A DNA stretch of 64,000 nt from Carnobacterium gallinarum DSM 4847 (GCF_000744375.1 NZ_JQLU01000005.1:1054001-1118000), one strand, 5' to 3'. Counted from the stretch's first letter, positions 25,025 to 33,460 are shown. Notes: generated from the letters alone by a model not told the origin. A program made the numbers and translations.

Positions 25025-25379
25025 TTAACACCCCTCCATTCTTCACAAAATGAAGGTCATCTTCTAATTGATTATAGGCTTTCTTTTCTCGGTAGTACTC
25101 TTCTTCAGTATCTTCAATCAACTGTTTAATCTTCTTTTGTGCGTATTGTGTTTCAACTTCAATTTCATCAATTATTTGGTCAATGATACTTGTATATTCA
25201 GTGCCTCTGAAAATTTGATGTTCCTCTTCTAGCAACTCTAGTTCTTTGGTTTTAATTCGTTGAATATCCTCATGTAATTGATCTAAGTCACTGGTTTTGC
25301 GGAGCAATTGACTGAGTTCATTTGAAGAATGATCTAGTTTTTTCTGTAACTGTTGCTTATCAGTCAAACCGCTTCTCAT
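25017..25379 (-). CDS. T7SS effector partner, DUF3958-like (Lap2 type)
   Basis: A charged coiled-coil protein of about 120 residues, the same type as 1718-2086. It overlaps both neighbours: its start lies within the end of the upstream partner gene and its stop overlaps the toxin start, so the three form one translationally coupled unit. It should bind the LXG helices as an export chaperone. The start at ATG 25379 is chosen over an upstream TTG (25397); neither has a strong ribosome site. Confidence 0.75.
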   Translation of the reverse strand: MRSGLTDKQQLQKKLDHSSNELSQLLRKTSDLDQLHEDIQRIKTKELELLEEEHQIFRGTEYTSIIDQIIDEIEVETQYAQKKIKQLIEDTEEEYYREKKAYNQLEDDLHFVKNGGVLND

Positions 25380-25641
25380 TTTCTTTATCTTTTTCAATAA
25401 ACGTTTGGTTAATTTTCAAAATATTCTCCGCATCATTCTGAATCGAACTACTCACTTTACCTACTGCGCTTACAAACTTAGATAGCGTTGACCCTAAATC
25501 ATTACATGAACGGCTTGATGAATAGCTAAATGAAGTTGCTTTTGTTAGATTCGTTCCTTTATTTTTCATTGTTTCCGAATGGTTTTTAAATCGAGTAGAA
25601 AAACTTTCTGCCGTTTCTGAGTGGGTTGTAATTTCTCCCAA
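25360..25641 (-). CDS. T7SS effector partner, DUF3130/TIGR04197-like (Lap1 type)
   Basis: A 93-residue, Ser/Thr/Asn-rich helical protein (GEITTHSETAESFSTRFK at the start, SSRSCNDLGSTLSKFVSA in the middle) of the TIGR04197/DUF3130 class found first in LXG operons. TTG 25641 is the better start, with AAAGGAG eight bases away; a GTG at 25650 would sit inside that site. The 19-bp palindromic element shared with the lipase locus lies 25 bases upstream, so the two effector operons probably answer to the same regulator. Confidence 0.8.
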   Translation of the reverse strand: MGEITTHSETAESFSTRFKNHSETMKNKGTNLTKATSFSYSSSRSCNDLGSTLSKFVSAVGKVSSSIQNDAENILKINQTFIEKDKENEKRFD

Positions 25642-25665
25642 TGGTTTCACTCCTTTTGTATCTGT

Positions 25666-25684
25666 CTAGTTTAATTAAACCACA
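25666..25684 (-). promoter_or_regulatory. 19-bp palindromic element, LXG operon copy
   Basis: CTAGTTTAATTAAACCACA, identical over 19 bases to the element at the three DUF1310 genes 20 kb away, while the surrounding sequence differs. A TATTATAAC box lies just upstream on the minus strand, so the element could be an operator close to the transcription start. Confidence 0.65.
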
Positions 25685-25829
25685 ACAGTTATAATATGTA
25701 AAATAATTCATCAGATTATAATATAAAGAATTATTAAAAAAACAGTTCACAAAAATATCTTCTCCCTATTTACTTCTTATATTCATCAAACTTCTTTACC
25801 CTTTTTAGCATACTTTCTTACCTAGAGCT

Positions 25830-25945
25830 AAACAACAACCAAACTAACTTTTTATTTTCATTTTTTTATTACAACTCCTCCAAAGTGTAATGAAGCTTTC
25901 GGGCCAACTCCTTTTTGCCATCTGACTCTCCATCAGGTGGCTTTT
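25830..25945 (+). ncRNA. Candidate multicopy small RNA, copy D (shortened)
   Basis: A shorter member: the upstream ATCAAACTTCTTTACC and CATACTTTCTT are kept, but the TATACT box is deleted; the A/C-rich 5' segment, ATTACA/TGTAAT hairpin, CTCCTTTTTG and terminator (GCCATCTG/CAGGTGGC) remain, and the middle hairpin is reduced to GAAGC/GCTTTC-like pairs. The T-run is weaker (TTTTG). It may be inactive. Confidence 0.45.
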
Positions 25946-26013
25946 GTATTCATATTTCTCGTGATGCTTTAATAGAATCAATCTAATAAAACTATTAAAA
26001 GAGGAACACAACT

Positions 26014-26166
26014 ATGAGTCTTCTTAAATCAGCAATAAAATTCAAAGCCGCTAAAACCGTCACGAACAAAGCATTCGGCAATGGAATGATTTCTACATTA
26101 GCCGCAGCTAAAATGACACAGAAAAGTAATGCTCGTGGAAATGCACGTAGAGCAGGTAGAAAATAA
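26014..26166 (+). CDS. 50-residue basic peptide
   Basis: A short frame with GAGGAAC ahead of ATG 26014: MSLLKSAIKFKAAKTVTNKA, then FGNGMISTLAAAKM and the end RGNARRAGRK. It has 13 or more basic residues and no acidic ones, with amphipathic helix potential, resembling cationic antimicrobial or nucleic-acid-binding peptides. No leader, modification or export gene is adjacent. Family not recognised. Confidence 0.5.
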   Translation: MSLLKSAIKFKAAKTVTNKAFGNGMISTLAAAKMTQKSNARGNARRAGRK

Positions 26167-26390
26167 ATTCTTACTATATCACTTACAAGAAGTCAAAGAG
26201 TTTGTTCTAACTTCGATTTTTTCATGCACTAAAATTAAATTTCTGCCTTTACTAATCCGAAAGCCTACAAACCTACTTACACCAACTTAAAACTAAAATT
26301 TTTTCCAAAAAAAAAATAGAAAGCACATCACGTACTTTCCATTTCCTTCCTTAACCCCTATTTAACAACATTGCCCAATAAAAAACCTCA

Positions 26391-26870
26391 CTACTTGTGA
26401 TATGGTTCTCCCTTCATAATCCGGAATCCACGATAAATCTGTTCTACTAATACTAAACGCATCAACTGATGAGGTAATGTCATTTTTCCAAATGAAATCG
26501 GAGTATTGCTACGCTTCATTACTTGACTACTTAATCCTAATGATCCACCAATCACAAAAACCAGATTGCTTTTCCCACTAATTCCCAATTGTTCAATTTC
26601 TTTAGAAAATTCTTCTGACGTTCGTTGCTTTCCTTCAATTGCCAAAGCGAATACATACGCATTTTCTGGAATTTTAGCTAAAATACGTTCGCCTTCTTTT
26701 TCTTTGACTTGAATCATTTCAGCTTCACTTAATTTTTCTGGTGCTTTTTCATCTGGCACTTCAATTAATTCCATTTTGCAATATGCCCCTAAGCGTTTTG
26801 TATATTCTTCAATTCCCATTTTTAAATATTTTTCTTTTAACTTTCCAACAGTTATAATTTTGATATTCAC
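26391..26870 (-). CDS. rlmH: 23S rRNA pseudouridine-1915 N3-methyltransferase RlmH
   Basis: The complete 159-residue SPOUT methyltransferase: [14 protein letters not shown] at the start, [10 protein letters not shown] for SAM binding in the trefoil knot, and the universal end [13 protein letters not shown]. It methylates pseudouridine 1915 in helix 69 of 70S ribosomes. Starts at GTG 26870 behind GGAGG. Its 3' end is the integration site for SCC elements in staphylococci; no recombinase or repeat suggests such an insertion here. Confidence 0.96.
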   Translation of the reverse strand: MNIKIITVGKLKEKYLKMGIEEYTKRLGAYCKMELIEVPDEKAPEKLSEAEMIQVKEKEGERILAKIPENAYVFALAIEGKQRTSEEFSKEIEQLGISGKSNLVFVIGGSLGLSSQVMKRSNTPISFGKMTLPHQLMRLVLVEQIYRGFRIMKGEPYHK

Positions 26871-26893
26871 AGTTATCCTCCATTAATCACAGG

Positions 26894-27280
26894 TTATCCA
26901 CAGAAGTTATCCACATGTCCACAATTCAAAATCATGATTTGGTAGGCGTACACTTGTTCACCACAATATATATGGGTTGACTTTTGCAATAATCACATTT
27001 TATTATTTTGTTATCCACAGGTTCAAACTGTTCCATAACAGGTAACTCAAAACCTCCATAAACAGCGTCATCTAAAGCTTCTTCAATATGTTCTTGGCAT
27101 GAATAAATCGGATTCATCCACAGCACCTCTTTCTTTTTGTGGATAAGTTATTCCAGTAAGAATCCACTTATTTACCATTTTACAGTACTTATCCCCAATG
27201 TTCATTACTTTTTTTTTAATATTATCCACATCTTAGTAAATCCACATGATTTTTTTCGCCAAATTCTTACTTGTGGAAAA
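26894..27280. other. Cluster of DnaA boxes around the CxxH/CxxC gene
   Basis: Five perfect TTATCCACA boxes lie at 26894-26902, 26907-26915, 27011-27019, 27138-27146 (reverse) and 27222-27230, with a one-mismatch TTATCCCCA at 27189 and a TTTTCCACA (reverse) at 27272-27280. An AT-rich run is at 27208-27222. One box lies inside the coding sequence. This density is far above chance and marks a DnaA-binding region. Confidence 0.75.
26932..27117 (-). CDS. CxxH/CxxC motif protein (YyzF-like)
   Basis: A 61-residue protein with CQEH near the N-terminus and CDYC further on, the paired CxxH and CxxC that give the family its name and suggest a small zinc fold. Found next to rlmH in many Firmicutes; function unknown. 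ATG 27117 (MNPIYSCQEH) is used with GAGGTG six bases away. DnaA boxes flank the gene on both sides and one lies within it. Confidence 0.85.
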   Translation of the reverse strand: MNPIYSCQEHIEEALDDAVYGGFELPVMEQFEPVDNKIIKCDYCKSQPIYIVVNKCTPTKS

Positions 27281-27373
27281 GTTTTTCTGCACTCCACGCT
27301 TTATCTTTTGCGACTTAATTATGATACAATTTAATTATCCTAACGACATTTTTACGAAAAGGTGGTTTTTATT

Positions 27374-28300
27374 ATGCTAAAAGAAGAACTACATTATCCA
27401 TCAAATAGTGGACAAAATGAAATTTTTGCCACTTCTTGGCAACCAGAAACTGATCCCCTTGCGATTTTGCAAATTAGTCATGGAATGGCTGAATTTATTG
27501 AACGTTATCAGAATTTCGCTGAATTTTTAGCAAAGCAAGGATTCTTCGTTGTTGGAAATGATCATTTAGGCCATGGACGTTCTGCTGGACATCCCAATAA
27601 TTATGGTTACTTTTCAGATGGAAACAGCAAGGAACACATTGTTGAGGATATCAAAGCGCTACATGATTTGGTAAAAGCTGATTATCCAACTCTGCCTTAT
27701 TTTTTAATGGGTCATAGCATGGGTTCTTTTATTGTCCGTAATTATTTGCAGAAGTACGGAGATTCCGTTGACGGTGCAATTTTAATGGGAACTAGCGGAC
27801 CAAAACCAGAATTAGAGTTCCTTTTACCACTTCTCAAAGTCCTAAATCGAGTAGCTCCTCATAAGCGAAACCCCTTAGTAGATCAGCTAGCATTTGGCAA
27901 ATTCAAAACTTACTTTGTTGAAGGGGATTCTGACTTTAATTGGCTAAGCAAGAATCAAGAAAATGTAAAATGGTATGAGAATCATCATCAAACTGGCTTT
28001 ATCTTTACAAATAATGGCTTTCTGACTTTATTTTCTTTACTAAATGCTGGTACAAAAGCCGGCTGGGCAAAAACTATTCCTAAGAAGTTGCCAATTTTAG
28101 TAATTTCTGGTGAAGATGATCCCGTTGGTGATATGGGTAAGGGAATTCGGAAAGTTTTCCACGAACTGGAAGAAATGCAGTTCAGCGATATTACTTTTTG
28201 CAGTTATCCTGAAATGCGACATGAGATTTTAATGGAAGAAAACGCATCATTAGTGTACGCAGATATTTTAGATTGGCTAAGTCGGCATTTGCCACAATAA
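27374..28300 (+). CDS. Alpha/beta hydrolase, monoacylglycerol lipase-like
   Basis: A 308-residue serine hydrolase of the Hydrolase_4 group: oxyanion region ISHGMAEFIERY, HLGHGRSAG, the nucleophile elbow GHSMGS, the Asp in SGEDDPVGD and the His in PEMRHEIL form the expected triad. Cytosolic, no signal peptide. Likely hydrolyses monoacylglycerols or lysophospholipids. ATG 27374 is chosen with AAAGGTGG eight bases upstream. Confidence 0.88.
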   Translation: MLKEELHYPSNSGQNEIFATSWQPETDPLAILQISHGMAEFIERYQNFAEFLAKQGFFVVGNDHLGHGRSAGHPNNYGYFSDGNSKEHIVEDIKALHDLVKADYPTLPYFLMGHSMGSFIVRNYLQKYGDSVDGAILMGTSGPKPELEFLLPLLKVLNRVAPHKRNPLVDQLAFGKFKTYFVEGDSDFNWLSKNQENVKWYENHHQTGFIFTNNGFLTLFSLLNAGTKAGWAKTIPKKLPILVISGEDDPVGDMGKGIRKVFHELEEMQFSDITFCSYPEMRHEILMEENASLVYADILDWLSRHLPQ

Positions 28301-28310
28301 TTAGACAAAA

Positions 28311-28352
28311 AAATAGTAGTAAGCTGAATGTCTATCAGCTTACTACTATTTT
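28311..28352. terminator. Bidirectional terminator between hydrolase and htrA
   Basis: AAATAGTAGTAAGCTGA pairs with TCAGCTTACTACTATTT over 17 bp between convergent genes. Confidence 0.92.
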
Positions 28353-28358
28353 TAAATA

Positions 28359-30017
28359 TTAAAGACTATTTGCCGCAGTTAACGTTATCTTAGCTGTTGC
28401 AGCTTTTCCATCACGGTAGTATTTAATCTCTACTGTATCGCCAACCTTTTGATTATAGATCACTTTACGTAGTGAAATACTATCTTTAACTTTTTCGCCA
28501 GCAATTTCAACAATTGTATCATATTGTTTTAAATCTGCATTTGCAGCTGCAGAATTTTTTTCAACAGAAGTAACGACAACGCCTTCTGTCACATTATCTG
28601 GCAAATTAAGCACGCTCTTTTGTTGTTGTGCAGAAATTTGAGATAAATCTCTTAAGGCAACACCCAATACTGGGCGAACAATTTTACCTTTTGTTTGTAA
28701 TTCATTGATAATTTTTACAACATCGTTACTTGGAATGGCAAATCCAATTCCTTCAACACTATCTTGTGCAATTTTCATTGAATTGATCCCGATTACTTGC
28801 CCAGCAAGATTGATTAGAGCTCCACCTGAGTTACCAGGGTTAATTGCTGCATCCGTTTGAATGGCAGTCATGTCCCAATCTTCTACACCGTCACCATTGA
28901 TGTCCATTCCCACAGTTCTGTTTTTAGCTGAGATAATTCCTTGAGTTACAGAAGTTGCAAAGTTCGTACCTAAAGGTGAACCTATTGCAATAGCTGTTTC
29001 TCCAACTTTGATACTATCAGAGTTACCAAATGTTGCTATATTTTTTACCGCTTTAGAAGGAATTGATAAGACAGCTAAATCTGTCCATGCATCTGATCCA
29101 ACTATTTTTGCTGCAACTTTTGTTCCATCTTTTAATAGGACTTCAACAGCATCTGATCCATCAATTACATGGTTATTCGTTACAACATAAGCTGTATCAC
29201 CATCTTTTTTATAGATAACCCCACTACCTTCACTTTGGGTTTGTAGATTAGAATCCTTGGAGCCAGATGAAGAACCACCTGAGTTATCACCAGAATTTCC
29301 TTGTAAGATTCCATTTTGTGAGCTTGCCATATTAATAACTGAAACAACTGAATCTTCAACTTTAGCTACAGCCTCGGTTGTATCCGTTGTAACATTTGCA
29401 GAAACGTTTGTCGTCTTGACATTTTTTGTAGTGTTTACAGTGCCAGTATTGGTATTTCCAGTATTATCTTGAGTTTGAGTGTATCCATAGAAAGCACCAC
29501 CACCCACTAGAAGCATCACTAATCCACCAACTAAACCGCCGACTAATCCGCTCTTAAAGCTGCTTTTTTTAGGTACTGGAGGTTGTGGATTCCCATTATC
29601 ATTTCTAGGAGGTCTTCCATTTCCACCACCACCAACTGTTCCTGCTGGTTTTTGTGTTGTTTTTTTACGAGTTTCCATCTTTTCAGGTGTTACTGGCGCA
29701 ACAGGCTCTGGTCTCAGATTTTCAGTTGGTGCTACCGTTGGCTCTACTGGTATGTTAGGTACTGCATTTTCAACTGCACGACTTGCTACAGGCATGATTG
29801 GTTCTTCTATGATACTCTCTTCATTTAATGCATCTGTTAACTCTTTTCTTTCTGCTACAATTTTTTCTTCCGGGTGATTCATTTCATTTTCGCTTGTATA
29901 TTCATCAAAAGTTTCATTGGTCATGCCTGAACTTGCCAAATCTTCTGTTGAAAATTCTTGCTCAACTGCATGACTTTCTTCGTTTGAAATTAATTTTCCA
30001 TTTTCATCATATCTCAT
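28359..30017 (-). CDS. htrA: HtrA/DegP-family membrane serine protease
   Basis: A 552-residue quality-control protease. A long acidic cytosolic N-terminus (about 1-155, rich in Glu, Pro and Thr) is followed by one membrane helix (GGLVGGLVMLLVGGGAFYGY region), the trypsin-like domain with His in TNNHVIDG, Asp in WTDLAVL and Ser in NPGNSGGAL, and one PDZ domain (about 450-545). Faces the outside, degrades misfolded exported proteins. It is the usual last gene of the wal operon region; a gap of about 200 bases with a terminator separates it from yycJ, so it has its own promoter. Start ATG 30017, with GAGGTG upstream, preferred over GTG 30029. Confidence 0.93.
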   Translation of the reverse strand: MRYDENGKLISNEESHAVEQEFSTEDLASSGMTNETFDEYTSENEMNHPEEKIVAERKELTDALNEESIIEEPIMPVASRAVENAVPNIPVEPTVAPTENLRPEPVAPVTPEKMETRKKTTQKPAGTVGGGGNGRPPRNDNGNPQPPVPKKSSFKSGLVGGLVGGLVMLLVGGGAFYGYTQTQDNTGNTNTGTVNTTKNVKTTNVSANVTTDTTEAVAKVEDSVVSVINMASSQNGILQGNSGDNSGGSSSGSKDSNLQTQSEGSGVIYKKDGDTAYVVTNNHVIDGSDAVEVLLKDGTKVAAKIVGSDAWTDLAVLSIPSKAVKNIATFGNSDSIKVGETAIAIGSPLGTNFATSVTQGIISAKNRTVGMDINGDGVEDWDMTAIQTDAAINPGNSGGALINLAGQVIGINSMKIAQDSVEGIGFAIPSNDVVKIINELQTKGKIVRPVLGVALRDLSQISAQQQKSVLNLPDNVTEGVVVTSVEKNSAAANADLKQYDTIVEIAGEKVKDSISLRKVIYNQKVGDTVEIKYYRDGKAATAKITLTAANSL

Positions 30018-30189
30018 TTTATCATTCACCTCGTTATTATTTTAGACTGCTTTTCTATACTTCTTAGTTTACTAGTTAAATTTGAATTTTTTATGAAAAT
30101 ATTGGGATAAAATCTTATCCTTTTCATAATCATTTTACCATAAATTTGAATTTTTTATGGGAATCAAGCGTTTAATTTAAAATAAAAAA

Positions 30190-30224
30190 ACAAAGTAAAC
30201 TAAATGATGCTTTGTTTACTTTGT
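30190..30224. terminator. Terminator between yycJ and htrA
   Basis: ACAAAGTAAAC pairs with GTTTACTTTGT, with A- and T-runs at both sides. Confidence 0.85.
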
Positions 30225-30235
30225 TTTCATTTAAT

Positions 30236-31048
30236 TTAAACAATAAATAGCGGTGCAGCTTTATCAGGATCTGTATCATAGATTTCAAATTGATCCTCAA
30301 CACCAGTATTTTTTTCTCTTAAAATATTCACAGCTGTCATATGAGCCAACTCTTTCAAATTATTCTCACGACTTAAATGTCCTAAATAAATGCGTTTTGT
30401 TGCATTACCTAAAACTTCGGCCATTGCAATTGCTCCATCTTCATTGGAAAGATGCCCTTTATCGCCTAAAATACGTTGCTTTAATGACCACGGATACGCG
30501 CCCATTCGTAGCATCTCTAAATCATGATTGCTTTCAAAGAGATACGCATCTGCATTTTCAACAACGCCACGCATACGATCATTTACATAACCAGTATCCG
30601 TAATCATTGCAAAGCGCTTATTATTTTTATGGAAAGAATAAAATTGAGGAGCTATTGCATCATGAGAAACACCAAAACTTTCAATATCAATATCACCAAT
30701 GGATAACGTAGTTCCCATCTCAAAGATATGCTTTTGCTCATTTTTTACTTCACCAATAATTGGAGACATTGCTTGCCAAGTCTTCTCATTAGCATAAACA
30801 TCCATTTTATATTTGCGGGCTAAAACCCCTACACCATGAATATGATCACGATGTTCATGAGTGACTAAAATTCCATCAACATCTGCAATATCACGATTAA
30901 TCTGCTTCAATAATTCAGTTACTTTTTTACCACTTAAACCACTATCTACTAGTAATTTTTTCTTCCCTGATTCTATATAGGTAACATTCCCCGAGCTTCC
31001 GCTAGCAAGAATGCTGACTTTTAACGCGTCTGTACTTTCTGTAATCAT
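30236..31048 (-). CDS. yycJ: Metallo-beta-lactamase-fold hydrolase YycJ/WalJ
   Basis: A 270-residue MBL-fold protein: SSGNVTYIESGKKKLLVDSG at the start and the metal-binding motif THEHRDHIHG, followed by Asp and His ligands (DTGYVND, YLGHLSREN). WalJ acts as an exonuclease-like or single-strand-DNA enzyme linking replication and cell-wall control in related bacteria. Last tightly linked gene of the wal cluster here; an intervening terminator-like hairpin at 31152-31195 separates it from yycI. Confidence 0.93.
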   Translation of the reverse strand: MITESTDALKVSILASGSSGNVTYIESGKKKLLVDSGLSGKKVTELLKQINRDIADVDGILVTHEHRDHIHGVGVLARKYKMDVYANEKTWQAMSPIIGEVKNEQKHIFEMGTTLSIGDIDIESFGVSHDAIAPQFYSFHKNNKRFAMITDTGYVNDRMRGVVENADAYLFESNHDLEMLRMGAYPWSLKQRILGDKGHLSNEDGAIAMAEVLGNATKRIYLGHLSRENNLKELAHMTAVNILREKNTGVEDQFEIYDTDPDKAAPLFIV

Positions 31049-31151
31049 AATATAGTAGGGCCTCCTCTATCATCCATCCCATTTTACAACAAATAAGATG
31101 AGAATAAAAGCCCAGCTCCTTCAAATTTAATAAATAAAAATAGAGTATTGT

Positions 31152-31195
31152 GAAAAAATTACACTGCCAAGAATCTTTCAATCTGGCAATGTAAT
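31152..31195 (-). terminator. Hairpin between yycI and yycJ
   Basis: ATTACACTGCCA pairs with TGGCAATGTAAT (one mismatch); on the minus strand a TTTTTTC run follows, so most wal transcripts may end here. Confidence 0.8.
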
Positions 31196-31209
31196 CTTTA
31201 AAAATCTTG

Positions 31210-32121
31210 CTATTCTAATTCAATAATATCCTCTTGTTTAGTTGAGCCATTCGTTTGTTCAGAATCCGTTTCACCCGTAGTTATTTTGGTATTGTTTTTA
31301 ATAATCGAACCATCAATTGCATTCACTAAACGAATTTTTTCCTCGTTACCATTTTTGAAAACAACATACCACACTGGACCATAAATCCCAACTCCGTCTT
31401 TCGGTAAAGACAAGGTTTGATAATAGCCTAATTTTGGAGTTTCAGAGATAACACTCCCTTGCATCAGCTCATTATTTTGATACAAAGCTTCAATCGCATT
31501 TTTCTCAGAAATTAAATTCCGACTTTTTCCGGTAACTTCAATTTTCCCAGCGTAAGTTTGCTCATACGCTATTACGTTTCCACCATTTAGATGGAAAGTA
31601 ATTCGACCAGTTCCATCAAGAATTCTAAAACCTTTTGCCTTCTGTGTATAAATAATTGAGTTTTGAGTCGCAGAATATTTAAAGAATGTATATTCATCGC
31701 CAAAGAAAATTCCTTGATTTAAAATATACGCATCTAATTTTTCTGCATAATTCTTAATATTTTTACTGTCAAACTTTTTATCATCTGGAAAAATCTCTAA
31801 AGGTTCGGATAAGGAACGATATAATGTACGCTTATCGTCTTCCATCTGGATGCCAGAATCTTTAGGCAATGAATCTACTTTTTGTTTTAACAAATTTTCA
31901 TTTTTTGCCTTAACATATGGAACTAACAGCTTTTCATCTGAAAATTTCTTTTCATCAAATTTAATTCCGTCTTTTTTCATTTCTTCAAAAGGCACCGAAT
32001 TGGCTGACTCTGCCGTTTCATAAGATAGCGTATCTGCTTTTCCAAAATAGGAATACAGTAAAAAGATATTTAGAGAAAGAAAGGTCAATAAAAAAATCAA
32101 TTCAATTCGTTTAAAGTCCAT
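31210..32121 (-). CDS. yycI: WalK regulator YycI
   Basis: A 303-residue protein with one N-terminal membrane helix (IELIFLLTFLSLNIFLLYS) and an extracellular YycI domain. YycI and YycH form a heterodimer touching the membrane helices of WalK and tune its activity. ATG 32121 (MDFKRIE, the family start) has GAGGAGGG upstream and overlaps the end of yycH by 11 bases. The longer frame with seven extra codons has no matching site. Confidence 0.92.
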   Translation of the reverse strand: MDFKRIELIFLLTFLSLNIFLLYSYFGKADTLSYETAESANSVPFEEMKKDGIKFDEKKFSDEKLLVPYVKAKNENLLKQKVDSLPKDSGIQMEDDKRTLYRSLSEPLEIFPDDKKFDSKNIKNYAEKLDAYILNQGIFFGDEYTFFKYSATQNSIIYTQKAKGFRILDGTGRITFHLNGGNVIAYEQTYAGKIEVTGKSRNLISEKNAIEALYQNNELMQGSVISETPKLGYYQTLSLPKDGVGIYGPVWYVVFKNGNEEKIRLVNAIDGSIIKNNTKITTGETDSEQTNGSTKQEDIIELE

Positions 32122-33460
32122 TGTCGCGATTCCCCTCCTCATCTTTAGCAGAAAGTTCAGCTACGTTATACCAATTCCCTTTAATTAACATATACCAGCT
32201 AGGAACGAATTCAACAATTTTATCAGCATTGGCCCCGTTTTCAATAGCACCTGAATCAGATGCAGTTGTCCACGCATAACCTAATTGAATGTCTTCAATT
32301 TCATTAGCTTGATAGCCTAACGTTACTAGATAAGCTAATAACTCAGAACCACTTGCTAATTTTTTTTCTGTCATTTTTGAATAAATTGGTGTTTGTGCCA
32401 CATTTAGCGGGATTTGTAAACGTGATAATGTACCATCTTTAGTAATGGTTAGATAGGTAGCTCCAAAGTCATGCTCCAGATTGCCATCACCAAAAATCGG
32501 CAACCCCTCAATATAGCGACGATAAATCACTTGCTGTTTACCTTCGTCATATTGGAAGAATCTAGTTCGACCTGGCCAAATATCAAAATCCTGTAACTCA
32601 CTTAAGCTGTATTTTAAAACATCTTGCATATTCATTTTTACACTAGTACTACTGCGATTATATGTTAAAATATGTGTTTCTTTATTAATACTAACTTTAC
32701 TAACATTATCGTAATACTGTTCAAAGTTTTTATCCTGAGAGGTAGAACTTGTAATCTCAGATAAATCGTCAAACAAACGATTACGAATATCAATACTCGG
32801 TTTTAATTCTGAAATATAGGTTAATTTGGATAAACCAACAGCCTCTTTCGGTAGATATACATATCTTTCAGCTAACTTTTGTAAATTAACTTCTACCAAC
32901 GGGCGTTCGCTCGAATCCAACATATCCAATAAATCTTTCTTATTAAATCCTTCAATCTCACTACTATACATCGTAGCTGTTGTATCATTAAAGAAATAAA
33001 CTTCCTTAGAATCATTTAAAGGAATTAAAATTCGTTGAAACTTTTGATTCTTGTAGTTACTAGCTAACTTTTGAAAGGAGTTTGTAATTGTCATAAATGG
33101 CCGTGCAACCGGATAAACCAGTTCCAACGTATTCGCTTCATTTAATTTAGCTGAATAACTATCTCCTAACACTCGATAATCTTGAATATTCGTAAAACGC
33201 CAAGAATCTAATTCTTTTTCAACTCGATTTAGTAAATCTGCATTCGTGGTACTTTTCGCTACCGCTTCATCGTGATAAACTAGTTGAAATGGAGAAAAAA
33301 CATCATTTTCTCTCAAAGTAGTATTTGTTTCTGTTTTATTGCCATTTAGATTATTTCGATTTTCAACCTTATTAGGCAAAGTCCAAATAGCCCAAGTTAA
33401 ACCTAGACTTGATATCATTAAAATCAGTAAAGAAGCTCGAATAAAATAAGCTAATTTCAT
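32111..33460 (-). CDS. yycH: WalK regulator YycH
   Basis: A 449-residue protein with one N-terminal membrane helix (about 5-27) and a large extracellular region of the YycH fold. Partner of YycI in controlling WalK. ATG 33460 forms an ATGA overlap with the walK stop and has GAGGAGG ten bases upstream, which decides the start over GTG 33466. Confidence 0.92.
   Translation of the reverse strand: MKLAYFIRASLLILMISSLGLTWAIWTLPNKVENRNNLNGNKTETNTTLRENDVFSPFQLVYHDEAVAKSTTNADLLNRVEKELDSWRFTNIQDYRVLGDSYSAKLNEANTLELVYPVARPFMTITNSFQKLASNYKNQKFQRILIPLNDSKEVYFFNDTTATMYSSEIEGFNKKDLLDMLDSSERPLVEVNLQKLAERYVYLPKEAVGLSKLTYISELKPSIDIRNRLFDDLSEITSSTSQDKNFEQYYDNVSKVSINKETHILTYNRSSTSVKMNMQDVLKYSLSELQDFDIWPGRTRFFQYDEGKQQVIYRRYIEGLPIFGDGNLEHDFGATYLTITKDGTLSRLQIPLNVAQTPIYSKMTEKKLASGSELLAYLVTLGYQANEIEDIQLGYAWTTASDSGAIENGANADKIVEFVPSWYMLIKGNWYNVAELSAKDEEGNRDNGL

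Noticed and set aside
26391..26410. SCC-type integration at the rlmH 3' end
   Set aside because: No ccr recombinase, no duplicated att sequence and the downstream genes show no cassette structure.
29008..30067. Several plus-strand frames opposite htrA
   Set aside because: They are antisense shadows of a well-supported protease gene, with no ribosome sites or conserved domains.
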